Source: JAPYTK01 sp964401935
Lineage (GTDB): Bacteria; Myxococcota_A; Polyangia; Polyangiales; Polyangiaceae
Direction: 5' to 3'
Assembly (NCBI GenBank): GCA_964401935.1
Contig: CAYOAL010000038.1
Span: 5,879-69,878, forward strand
DNA length: 64,000 bases
Under the pieces are notes generated by a model. That model worked only from the letters and a program-made list of their open reading frames with translations. It had not been told where the DNA came from and did no database searches. A program made the translations under genes and the position numbers. The stretch's first letter is position 1. Each line of letters begins with the position of its first letter. Shown here in pieces: positions 44,072-52,025 of the stretch.

Positions 44072-44791
44072 ATGAGCCCCGGACTGTTCCCGTCGACGCG
44101 TCGCTCGGCCGTGCTCTCGGTCGGGAGCGACGATCCCGTGGAGCGGGCGCGGAGCTTCGACGTGCTCGTCCGCGCCTATTTCAAGCCGGTGTACAAGTAC
44201 ATCCGCGTGCGCTGGCGCAAGCCGCCCGAAGAGGCGCGCGACCTCACCCAGGGCCTGTTCGCGCGCGCCTTCGAGCGGCGCTACTTCGCCGACTTCGATC
44301 CGACGCAGGCCCGTTTTCGCACCTACCTCAAGACGTGCCTCGACCGCTTCGTCATCGCCGAAGGGCGCGCCGAGGGCCGACTCAAGCGCGGCGGCGACAC
44401 GATTCGGGTGAGCCTCGACTTCGACGTGGCCGAGGACGAGCTCGAGCGGCTCGGCAGCCACCCCGAGGACGTCGACGCCTACTTCGAGCGAGAGTGGATG
44501 CGGGCGCTCTTCGGCGCCTCGGTGGACGCGCTGCGGCAGCGCTGCGAGGCCGAGGACAAGGCGCTCTACTTCACGGTCTTCGAGCGCTACGTGCTCTCGA
44601 AGGACGACCCCAAGCCCACCTACGCCGAGCTCGCCGCGAGCCTCGGCCTCGCCACCCACGACGTGACCAACTACCTCGCGTGGGGGCGGCGCGCGTTCCG
44701 CCAGTCCGTGCTCGACCGGCTGCGAGAGCTGACCGCCAACGAAGAGGAGTTCCGGGCCGAGGCGCGCCTCGTGCTGGGAGTGGAGGCGTGA
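44072..44791 (+). CDS. ECF-type RNA polymerase sigma factor linked to a Ser/Thr kinase
   Basis: The 239-residue protein has sigma region 2 (about residues 25-100, with EEARDLTQGLFARAFERRY and the RFRTYLKTCL block) and region 4 (about 165-220, with PTYAELAASLGLATHDVTNYL as helix-turn-helix). The KRGGD stretch and overall layout resemble the sigma factors that sit beside Ser/Thr kinases in Planctomycetes and Myxococcota. There, promoter recognition is thought to depend on phosphorylation, not on an anti-sigma factor. No anti-sigma gene is present here. Its stop overlaps the kinase GTG start by four bases. The ATG at 44072 gives a normal N-terminus. Confidence 0.85.
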   Translation: MSPGLFPSTRRSAVLSVGSDDPVERARSFDVLVRAYFKPVYKYIRVRWRKPPEEARDLTQGLFARAFERRYFADFDPTQARFRTYLKTCLDRFVIAEGRAEGRLKRGGDTIRVSLDFDVAEDELERLGSHPEDVDAYFEREWMRALFGASVDALRQRCEAEDKALYFTVFERYVLSKDDPKPTYAELAASLGLATHDVTNYLAWGRRAFRQSVLDRLRELTANEEEFRAEARLVLGVEA

Positions 44792-47106
44792 CGTTCCTCG
44801 ACGACGAAGCGCTCGACGGGCTGCGGGCCCTCACGAGCGGGCTCGGCCCAGGCGACGTGGTCGACGACCGCTTCGAGCTCCGCGCCCTGCTCGGCGAGGG
44901 CGCGATGGGCCGCGTGTTCCGCGCTTGGGATCGTGATGGACGCCGGGAGGTGGCGCTGAAGACCCTCCGCGAGGCCCGCGATCGAGACCGCTTCGAGCGC
45001 GAGGTGAACGTGCTGGCCACCCTCGCCCACGAGGGAGTGGTGCGCTACGTCGCGCACGGCGAGCACGACGACGTCCCCTACGTGGTGATGGAGCACCTCG
45101 CGGGGCGCACCCTCGCCGAGCACCTTCGGCGCCACGAGTTTGGCGTCGACGCGGCGCTCTCGCTCGCGGTGCAGATCGCTCTCGCGCTCGCGGCGGTGCA
45201 CGAGGCGAGCGTGTGCCACCGCGACGTGAAGCCCTCCAACATCCTCCTCGTAAACGAGAGCGTCGATGACGTGCGTCTCATCGATTTCGGCCTCGCACGC
45301 TGGGAGGCGCGCTGCGACGCGGCGCTCACCGCGACCGGCGCGCTGGTGGGCACGCCCGGCTACATGGCACCCGAGCAGGTGCGGGGCGAGACCCACATCG
45401 ACGGCCGGGCCGACGTGTTCGCCCTCGGCTGCGTGCTCTTCGAGTGTCTCACCGGCACGCCGGCGTTCGTGGCCGACACCGCCGAGCAGCTGTTCACGAA
45501 GATCCTGCTCGAGCTCACGCCGCTCGATGGCGTGCCCGAGCCCCTACGTCCGACGCTCGCGGGCATGCTCGCGAAAGATCCCTCCCGGCGCCTACGCGCG
45601 TCGGAGGTGGTGCAGCGGCTCAAGGGGCTCGCGGTCACCCGCGCCACCCCCCCGGCGCGACCAGGCCCCCGCCCCGCCCGCGGCGAGCTCGTGGCCAGCA
45701 AGTACGTCATCGGCGACGAGCTCGGGCGCGGCGGCATGGGGGTGGTGATGGCGGCGAAACACGTCGAGCTCGGCACCGAGGTGGCGCTGAAGATCCAAGA
45801 GCGCCGCCACCACGAGCACGCCACGGAAGACGAAGCCCGCTTCCTGCGAGAAGCCCGCGCGGCGGCGCGGATCGAGAGCGAGCACGCGGTGCGGGTGCTC
45901 GACGTGGGGCGCCTCGAGAGCGGCGCGCCGTTCATCGTGATGGAGCGACTGCGCGGGCGCGATCTCGCAGCGCGCCTCCGCACCGACGGCCCCCTCGACG
46001 AGGAGGACGCCGTCCGCGTGGTGCTCGAGGCCTGTGAAGCGCTCGCCGAGGCCCACGCCCTCGGCATCGTGCACCGCGATCTCAAACCCTCGAACCTGTT
46101 CGAGATCCGGCGCCGAGACGGCACCCCCTTCGTCAAGGTGCTCGACTTCGGCATCTCGAAGCTCTTGCGGCCGCTCGACGACGCGAGCCTCGGCGCCCTC
46201 GCCATCACGAGCGAGAGCGCGGTCATGGGCTCGGCGGCGTACATGTCGCCGGAGCAGCTGCGAGCCACCCGTGACGTCGACGCGCAGAGCGACATCTGGT
46301 CGCTCGGGGTGGTGCTCCACGAGCTCATCGCCGGTCGACCGCCGTTTGTCGCCGACAGCCCGGCCGGAGTGGGAGCCCTCATCGCCACCGCGCCACCACC
46401 GCCGCTCGACGCGGCTCCCGGCCTCGCCGCCGTGGTGTCGCGCTGCCTCGAGAAGGTTCCCAGCGCGCGCTTCGCCGACGTGGGCGCCCTCGCGGAGGCG
46501 CTCGCCCCCTTCGGTCCGAGAGAGAGCGCGGCGCGCGCCGAGCGCATCCGTCGGGTGCTCGCAGGGGACGCTCCCCCTCCGCCACGACGCGACGCAGGCG
46601 CGGACGCGCACGCGACCACGCGCGCGTGGGACGCGAGCTCTTCGAGCTCGTCGGTCACGCCGCCGCGCCAACGACGTCGGCTCATGCCATGGCCCAGCCT
46701 GGGCGTGGCCGCGCTCGTCGCGACGGCGGTCGTCTCCGCGTGGCGTTCGTTCGCCCCCACGCCGCCACCCCCAAGCGACGGCGTGGACGAGCCGGCAGCG
46801 AACGCCGCGGCGCCCCCCTCGAGCGCCGCGCCCACCGAGCGCTCCTCCGAGGCGCCCAGCATCGAGCCCCGAGCTCCAGCGCCGACCACGGGCACCGACA
46901 CCTCGAGCGCCCCCCGCGACGTGGTGCCCGCCCCGCGCACGGCAGCCTCCGGTCCCTCCGAGAGACGCCCCCCTCCGCCGGGACCGACCCGAACGCCCAC
47001 GCCCAGCCCGACGACCTCCGCCGGGGTGGCGCCGAGCGCGAGCGCTCCGAAGCGGCCCCGCCCCGGCGAGGTCGATCTGCGCGATCCCGCGCTGCAAGAC
47101 CGCTGA
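44788..47106 (+). CDS. Ser/Thr protein kinase with two complete kinase domains and a membrane helix
   Basis: The 772-residue protein carries two Hanks-type kinase domains in tandem. Domain 1 (about residues 28-285) has LLGEGAMGRVF, VALK, CHRDVKPSN, LIDFGLA and YMAPEQ. Domain 2 (about 305-560) has ELGRGGMGVV, VALK, VHRDLKPSN, VLDFGIS and YMSPEQ. All catalytic residues are present in both. A Ser-rich linker is followed by one membrane helix (about 632-652) and a Pro/Ser/Thr-rich C-terminal tail outside the membrane. The GTG start overlaps the sigma factor stop (GTGA). It probably phosphorylates the sigma factor in response to an envelope signal; two active kinase domains in one chain are unusual. 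Confidence 0.92.
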   Translation: MTFLDDEALDGLRALTSGLGPGDVVDDRFELRALLGEGAMGRVFRAWDRDGRREVALKTLREARDRDRFEREVNVLATLAHEGVVRYVAHGEHDDVPYVVMEHLAGRTLAEHLRRHEFGVDAALSLAVQIALALAAVHEASVCHRDVKPSNILLVNESVDDVRLIDFGLARWEARCDAALTATGALVGTPGYMAPEQVRGETHIDGRADVFALGCVLFECLTGTPAFVADTAEQLFTKILLELTPLDGVPEPLRPTLAGMLAKDPSRRLRASEVVQRLKGLAVTRATPPARPGPRPARGELVASKYVIGDELGRGGMGVVMAAKHVELGTEVALKIQERRHHEHATEDEARFLREARAAARIESEHAVRVLDVGRLESGAPFIVMERLRGRDLAARLRTDGPLDEEDAVRVVLEACEALAEAHALGIVHRDLKPSNLFEIRRRDGTPFVKVLDFGISKLLRPLDDASLGALAITSESAVMGSAAYMSPEQLRATRDVDAQSDIWSLGVVLHELIAGRPPFVADSPAGVGALIATAPPPPLDAAPGLAAVVSRCLEKVPSARFADVGALAEALAPFGPRESAARAERIRRVLAGDAPPPPRRDAGADAHATTRAWDASSSSSSVTPPRQRRRLMPWPSLGVAALVATAVVSAWRSFAPTPPPPSDGVDEPAANAAAPPSSAAPTERSSEAPSIEPRAPAPTTGTDTSSAPRDVVPAPRTAASGPSERRPPPPGPTRTPTPSPTTSAGVAPSASAPKRPRPGEVDLRDPALQDR

Positions 47107-47179
47107 CGGCGGCTCGAGAAACGCCGGCGGAGAGCACGTCGCCGACAGCCCCCAGCACGAACCCAACGCGTGAGACTCG

Positions 47180-47195
47180 CGTCCGTGCACGGACG
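47180..47195. promoter_or_regulatory. Sixteen-base perfect palindrome
   Basis: CGTCCGTGCACGGACG is a perfect dyad with no loop in the 254-base space between the kinase stop and the next gene. It is more like a protein-binding site than a terminator. The rest of the gap shows no gene. Confidence 0.45.
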
Positions 47196-47360
47196 GGGGC
47201 ATCATCGATCCAGGGCGCTCCGGTGGACGGCACGGCGGTCACTTACGGCGCCTCGAATCGTGCTTAGCGTGACGTGAACGTTCGGGTGGCGCGGGTGCTC
47301 CCGAGCGTCGCCCTCCAACTGCGGGGCCCCCCCCCGCCAAGACGTGTTCGAGAGGAACCG

Positions 47361-48125
47361 ATGAATCAACCACCAGGCGGCGGCTACCCCCCTTACGGCG
47401 CGGGCCCCGGACAACCTCAGCCGGGCTACGGACACGCCGACTACGGTCAACAGCAACCGGGGCAGCCGCAGGGGTACGGGCAGCCGCAAGGGTACGGGCA
47501 ACCGCAGGGGTACGGGCAGCCGCAGGGATACGGGCAGCCACAGGGATACGGGCAGCCGCAGGGATACGGGCAGCCCACAGCGCCGGCTCCGGGGGGCTAC
47601 GGACAACCGGCGGCGCCCATGGGAGGCCCGCCGCCGATGGGCGCGCAGCCCGGCTACGGCCAAGGCGCTGCCCAAGGCTACGGACAGCCGATGGGTGCCC
47701 AGCCGATGGGTGCCCAGCCGATGCAGCCGATGGGCATGCAGCCCATGGGCGCCCAGCCGATGGGCATGCACGCGGGCGTCCCCGCGTGGGCCCGAGGCGG
47801 CGCCCTCGGAAAGCTGGGGAACGTGCTCTACGATCCCAGCGTGACCTCGGCCGACGTGCGGAAGTACGGCATGATGCTCGTGGGCATCGCGGGGCTGTGT
47901 ATCGTGTTCACTCTCGTCACCCTGTTCGCGATGAACTGGTACTTCTACTACCCCACCGCCTTCGTCCCGATCGGCATCCTCCTCGGAGGCTACTTCCTCG
48001 CGCTCGGCAAACCTGTCGACGCGACCACGGGGCAGCCCCCGAGCTGGTGGCAGATGGGAGCGCTCGGCGTGGGGGCCCTGTCGCTCTTGATGGGCGTCGG
48101 CCTCATCGTCGCCGTCGGCATGTGA
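47361..48125 (+). CDS. Gly/Gln/Tyr-repeat membrane protein
   Basis: The 254-residue protein has a low-complexity N-terminal half with six perfect GQPQGY hexapeptides (encoded at 47460-47567) and Met-Gly-Ala-Gln-Pro repeats. A C-terminal part follows with three predicted membrane helices (about residues 170-254, the first around VGIAGLCIVFTLVTLFAMNW). The cytoplasmic Q/G/Y-rich segment resembles phase-separating or prion-like regions. No family with a known role is recognised. The ATG at 47361 has GAGAGGA upstream at good spacing. It may be under the palindrome at 47180. Confidence 0.75.
   Translation: MNQPPGGGYPPYGAGPGQPQPGYGHADYGQQQPGQPQGYGQPQGYGQPQGYGQPQGYGQPQGYGQPQGYGQPTAPAPGGYGQPAAPMGGPPPMGAQPGYGQGAAQGYGQPMGAQPMGAQPMQPMGMQPMGAQPMGMHAGVPAWARGGALGKLGNVLYDPSVTSADVRKYGMMLVGIAGLCIVFTLVTLFAMNWYFYYPTAFVPIGILLGGYFLALGKPVDATTGQPPSWWQMGALGVGALSLLMGVGLIVAVGM
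47460..47567 (+). repeat. Coding tandem repeat, six 18-base units (GQPQGY)
   Basis: Six nearly identical 18-base units encode GQPQGY. Third-position differences are few, which indicates recent expansion. Confidence 0.9.
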
Positions 48126-48192
48126 CCGGAGCCGCGCGTCGGTGCCGGCGAAGCGCTCCTCACCGCCTCGAGGCCCGCCTCCTCGGCATCCA

Positions 48193-48281
48193 CGCGACCC
48201 TCGGTGGAAACGCGCCCCTCGGCGTCCACGCGCCCCTCGGCGTCCACGCGCCCCTCGGCGTCCACGCGCCCTCGGCGTCCA
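48193..48281. repeat. Intergenic 18-base tandem repeat, about five units
   Basis: Units of CGCGCCCCTCGGCGTCCA (first copy diverged, last copy one base short) lie between the repeat membrane protein and the MopE-type lipoprotein genes. No gene is encoded. The 272-base gap otherwise holds only the strong ribosome-binding site of the next gene. Confidence 0.85.
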
Positions 48282-48397
48282 CGCGGGGCGGGCGCGCGAC
48301 GGAAAGCTGCTCGCGAGCCTGCGGTGGGGAGGAGCGGCGGGGAGTGGGCGTACGCCCGATCAGCCCCCCCCTTGCTTTGCTCCTCCGAGGAGGATCC

Positions 48398-49804
48398 ATG
48401 CTCCGAACAACGCTGGCCTTGTTGGCCATGGTCTCTTTGTTGCCCTGGACCGCGACCGGTTGCGCCGACGACGGCTCGTCTGGCGATCCCGGGAGCGGCG
48501 GCGCTGGCGCCGGTGAGAACGGTGGCGCGGGCGCTCACGACCCGCTCGCCGATCTGGACGGTGACGGCCACGACGCGCTCGAGGACGGCGGCGACGACTG
48601 CGACGACACCGACGCCACCATCCACCCCGGCGCCGACGACACGGTCGGTGACGGGATCGATCAAAACTGCGACGGCATCGACGGGGTCGACGGCGACGGC
48701 GACGGGCACGCGTCGGAGGCCTCGGGCGGCCTCGACTGCGACGACGCCGACATGCGGGTCCACCCCGGCGCCTCCGACGACGGCGAGCTCGGCGATCAGA
48801 TCATCCACACCACCGACTGGTCCACGCAGGCCACCGCGATCGCCGTCGACTCCGAGGGCCACGTCCACATCGCCTTTGGCGACAAGTTCACACAGGCCGG
48901 CAACCTCGTGCAGGTCGCTCCGCACTACGTCACCAACGCCACCGGCGCTTGGGTCGAAACCGCGATCGACAGCGCCAACTCGAGCGGCCTCGGCCTTTTG
49001 ATGGACATCCACGACGACGTGCTCCACGTCGTGTACTCGAACGGACTGCGCTACGCGTCCCTCGACACCACCGCCGCCGGGACGTGGCAGACCACCACCG
49101 TCGCCCCCGGTTACGCGAGCGGGCTCCTCGTCGACAGCGCCGGCCACCCTCACCTCTGCAGCAGTGACAGCGCCACCGACACCGTGCGGCACTTCGCCGA
49201 TCTCGGCGCGGGCTTCGCCGAGACCACCCTCACCGGAACCAACGTGAGCACCTCGGCGCTGGCGCTCGACGGCGACGTGGCGGTGCTCGCCTTCATCGAC
49301 GACGGCGACGTCATGGTGGCGTCGGCAGCCGACGGCTTCACGCCGGTGCTCGCTCACCAAGGGGGCGCCGATGGGCGGCTCGCGATAGCCGTGGACGCGA
49401 ACGGGGCCCGGCACATCGTGTTCGGCGTGACGACCACGGGAGGCACCGGCGAGCTCCACTACGCCACGAACGCGACCGGCTCCTACGTCTCGTCGAAGCT
49501 GATGGACGTGGCCTCCCGCTACGGCACCGTGTCGCTGCGCTTCGACGCGAACGGGGTGCTTCACGCCGTCGTCGGCCACCACCACTACGGCAACCACGTC
49601 ATCTACGCGGTGAGGGTCCCGGGAGGGGCCTGGTCGGTGCATCCGCTCCTCACCAACGACTCGACGCGGGGGAGCGACGTTTCGTTCACCCTCACCGACG
49701 ACGGCACGGTGCACTTCGCCTACCTCGATGGCCCCAACGTGTTTTACGGCGCTCTCGCCGCGGCCAACGGCGTCGACGACGACTGCGACGGCGACGTGTG
49801 GTGA
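48398..49804 (+). CDS. MopE-type metal-binding lipoprotein with beta-propeller-like repeats
   Basis: The 468-residue product has a signal peptide and lipobox (WTATGC), a Gly-rich tether and a calcium- or copper-binding segment with DDCDDTDATIHPGAD, GIDQNCDGIDG and a second LDCDDADMRVHPGA. These match the MopE/putative metal-binding motif family. A propeller-like region follows (about residues 140-450), with repeats of VDxxGxxHIxFG and YATNATG. It ends NGVDDDCDGDVW, another copy of the metal motif. It is probably a surface protein. GAGGAGG lies about four bases before the ATG. Confidence 0.85.
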   Translation: MLRTTLALLAMVSLLPWTATGCADDGSSGDPGSGGAGAGENGGAGAHDPLADLDGDGHDALEDGGDDCDDTDATIHPGADDTVGDGIDQNCDGIDGVDGDGDGHASEASGGLDCDDADMRVHPGASDDGELGDQIIHTTDWSTQATAIAVDSEGHVHIAFGDKFTQAGNLVQVAPHYVTNATGAWVETAIDSANSSGLGLLMDIHDDVLHVVYSNGLRYASLDTTAAGTWQTTTVAPGYASGLLVDSAGHPHLCSSDSATDTVRHFADLGAGFAETTLTGTNVSTSALALDGDVAVLAFIDDGDVMVASAADGFTPVLAHQGGADGRLAIAVDANGARHIVFGVTTTGGTGELHYATNATGSYVSSKLMDVASRYGTVSLRFDANGVLHAVVGHHHYGNHVIYAVRVPGGAWSVHPLLTNDSTRGSDVSFTLTDDGTVHFAYLDGPNVFYGALAAANGVDDDCDGDVW

Positions 49805-49870
49805 AGCCGTGACGCGAGCCGACCAGAGGCTCCCGCGCCGGCCGAGGTGACGCGGAGCCATGCTGTCCGG

Positions 49871-49876
49871 TAAGCT
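49871..49876 (+). promoter_or_regulatory. Candidate -10 element (TAAGCT) with GTGACG -35, leaderless
   Basis: TAAGCT ends six bases before the ATG at 49883, with GTGACG at 49847-49852 (18-base spacer). Confidence 0.5.
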
Positions 49877-49882
49877 CGTGCG

Positions 49883-50911
49883 ATGGTGCGGCCTCTGGTC
49901 CTCGGCGGGATCGCGCTCGCTTCGCTGCTCGGCGTGGCCAGCTGCAACGCGATCTTCGGGGTGAGCGACCTCGAGTTCGCACCGCCGAGCACCACGTCGG
50001 CCGGAGGCGCGGAGGGAGGTGGGCCCGCGACCGGCGGACATGGCGGCGCGCCGGGACCGGGGGGGGGCGGGCCCGGCGGCGTCGCGGTGGGGGGCTTGGC
50101 TGGCGCGGGGGGCGTGAGCGACGGAGGCGGGGGACAGGGCGGCGCACCCCCTCTGCTCGTCGATCGTGAGCTCCTCGTCCGCTACTACTTCGACGAAGCC
50201 GAGGACGGGGAGCTCCCGACGGCCGCGCTCGACCACGCCAAGGCGCCCGCGTTCGACCTGTCGCTCACCTACGACGGCGGTGTCCAGTACAGCAGCGAGG
50301 CGACGGGTCGCAGCCTCCGCTTTCCCGCGTCGCACAGCGGGATGGCGGCCCGTTCCATCACCGGGTCGAAGATCCGCAGCGAGCTCGATACGTCGACCGA
50401 GGCCACGATCGAGCTCGTCGTCGCAGTAGAGATGAGCATGGCCGCGACATCCATCCTCTTCATGGTGATGGAGCCGGGCTCCAACGACGGGCGGTTCGGG
50501 CTCGCCGTCACCAACGACAGCGACATCTACCTCGAGCTCAACCAGCAGACGCCGGGGCTGAACGACGCCTCGCAGTACTGGAGGGCCAACATCGCGGGCA
50601 GCGGGCGGCGGGTGGTGCAGCTCGTGCTCGACACCAAGCTCGCCGACGTCGGCGACCGCACCAAGCTCTTCCTCGACGGAGTGCTCCTGAGCATCGACAC
50701 GATGCCGCCGCTGGCGGTGACGCCGCCTGCGCTGAACGAGGGCGTCGACACGTGCGAGATGTGTCAGCTCATCATCGGCAACCGGCAGCAGGGCGACCGC
50801 GATCTCCACGGCGCGATGTTCTACGCCGCCCTCTACAAGGCGGCCCTCACCGACACCGAGCTCGCGATCAATCGCTCGGTCCTCACCACGAACGACGACG
50901 CCCCGCCCTGA
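49883..50911 (+). CDS. LamG-like lipoprotein
   Basis: The 342-residue product has a signal peptide and lipobox (LGVASC, then NAIFGV, a start seen in many myxobacterial lipoproteins). A long Gly/Ala-rich tether (about residues 35-90) is followed by a concanavalin A/LamG-like domain (about 95-330, with VRYYFDEAEDGELPT and a later TKLFLDGVLL). It is a likely surface-binding protein. Its start follows a -10-like hexamer by six bases with no ribosome site, a strong case of predicted leaderless translation. It is convergent with the TPR gene at 51014. Confidence 0.85.
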   Translation: MVRPLVLGGIALASLLGVASCNAIFGVSDLEFAPPSTTSAGGAEGGGPATGGHGGAPGPGGGGPGGVAVGGLAGAGGVSDGGGGQGGAPPLLVDRELLVRYYFDEAEDGELPTAALDHAKAPAFDLSLTYDGGVQYSSEATGRSLRFPASHSGMAARSITGSKIRSELDTSTEATIELVVAVEMSMAATSILFMVMEPGSNDGRFGLAVTNDSDIYLELNQQTPGLNDASQYWRANIAGSGRRVVQLVLDTKLADVGDRTKLFLDGVLLSIDTMPPLAVTPPALNEGVDTCEMCQLIIGNRQQGDRDLHGAMFYAALYKAALTDTELAINRSVLTTNDDAPP

Positions 50912-50915
50912 TCGG

Positions 50916-50935
50916 GGGCGCTTGAGAGCGCGCCC
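50916..50935. terminator. Hairpin after the LamG lipoprotein gene
   Basis: A six-base-pair stem (GGGCGC/GCGCCC) with an eight-base loop starts five bases after the stop at 50911, in a convergent gap. It has no U-tract. Confidence 0.4.
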
Positions 50936-51013
50936 GAGTGGGAAGACCTCCCCTCGAGGGCGGCGGCGAGCCCCTCTCTTGCATGGCTCTCTCGCCGCGA
51001 CCCGGCGGGAGTG

Positions 51014-51724
51014 TCAGCCCGACGTAGGGATGGACGCACCCGGTCCCGTGGGGCCACCTGGCACAGTGGGCGTCGGGAGCTCGGCCAGGAGCGCCAGCGC
51101 CTCCGCCCGTATCGGCTCGACGAGCTGCGGGTCGCCGGCGAGCGCCGCGAGCAGCGGCCGGGCCTCGTCGCTGCGCCCCGTCCGCAAGTAGATCCTGCCG
51201 AGCATGAGGCGCACCTGCGGCGGCGGCGGCGGCTCGCAGCGGAGCGCCCGCTCGAGCTGCGCCTCCGCGACCGCGACGAGGCGCGCGACGTCGTCGCCCC
51301 CGCGCGCCTGCTCCGCGCGCACGCGATCGAGATAGACCGAACCCAGGTTGATGCGTCCGGGCGCGAAGTCCGGCCACGAGCTGACGACGCGGCGAAAGCA
51401 GAGCTCGGCGTCGTCGAGGTAGCCGTCGCGCGCGGCGGCCGCTCCCTGCGCGAGGAGCGCGGTCACCTCGTCCGGATCGAGGAACGCCGGATACTCGATG
51501 TGCTCGCCCGCGGCGCAGCGCCAGCCGTCTATCGCCAGCGGGTACGCACGCCACACGTCGGGGACGCCGTGCGCGCCATGCGTGGTGATGAGGATCGGCT
51601 CGAGTGGGCTGCCGTCGACGGCGCAGGTGTGTCGCGCGCCGCGCGGTTTGCGCTCGGCCCCCTCGGGCGGGGTGGCGGCGAAGCGAGCGGCGAGCTCCAT
51701 GGTGCGAAGCGTGATGGTCTCCAA
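51014..51724 (-). CDS. TPR-repeat protein
   Basis: About 236 residues. The N-terminal part (about 1-95) is unclassified, with several His/Trp and a DVWRAYPLAIDGW segment. The C-terminal part (about 100-220) has three TPR-like helix pairs (YLDDAELCFRRVV, INLGSVYLDRV, LMLGRIYLRTGRSDEARP). It is likely a scaffold. A strong Shine-Dalgarno sequence (AGGAGGAG) lies nine bases before the TTG at 51724, which is why that start is chosen; an ATG at 51700 is the alternative. No signal peptide is visible. Confidence 0.75.
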   Translation of the reverse strand: METITLRTMELAARFAATPPEGAERKPRGARHTCAVDGSPLEPILITTHGAHGVPDVWRAYPLAIDGWRCAAGEHIEYPAFLDPDEVTALLAQGAAAARDGYLDDAELCFRRVVSSWPDFAPGRINLGSVYLDRVRAEQARGGDDVARLVAVAEAQLERALRCEPPPPPQVRLMLGRIYLRTGRSDEARPLLAALAGDPQLVEPIRAEALALLAELPTPTVPGGPTGPGASIPTSG

Positions 51725-52025
51725 AGACAGTCTCCTCCTGCGGCGCACGACCCGCGCCCGCAGGCAGGGATACGCGGGCACGGCGCCCCATCTCCCCGTC
51801 CCGGCACGAACCGACTTGCGGTTCGGGCTCGCGTCTGCCCGCCGCGCGACGCGGCGCCGGCGACCTGGGTGCGAGCTCCGGCCCAGCTGCGCCCACGTGC
51901 TCGACGGGGAGCACCTCCGCGATCACCTCGTCGACGCCGAGCTCGTCGGCGACCGCAGGCGCCGTCGTCGCCTGTCGCCGTGGCGAGGCTGGGCGCCACC
52001 CCGTCGCGTCGCGACCACCGTCCGC
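51725..52025. other. 301-base intergenic region
   Basis: No gene is visible between the TPR gene start and the monooxygenase stop. It contains a seven-base inverted repeat (51807-51825) and a six-base-pair hairpin (51956-51974, CAGGCG/CGCCTG) that could end the monooxygenase transcript. The strong Shine-Dalgarno sequence of the TPR gene lies at its left end. Confidence 0.6.
51807..51825. promoter_or_regulatory. Inverted repeat CGAACCG-N5-CGGTTCG, candidate operator
   Basis: A perfect seven-base inverted repeat with a five-base centre, about 83 bases upstream of the TPR gene start. The spacing fits a dimeric repressor site, but a terminator for the upstream monooxygenase is also possible. Confidence 0.45.

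Noticed and set aside
48193..48281. Tandem repeat as a CRISPR array
   Set aside because: Units are contiguous with no spacers and no cas genes are present.
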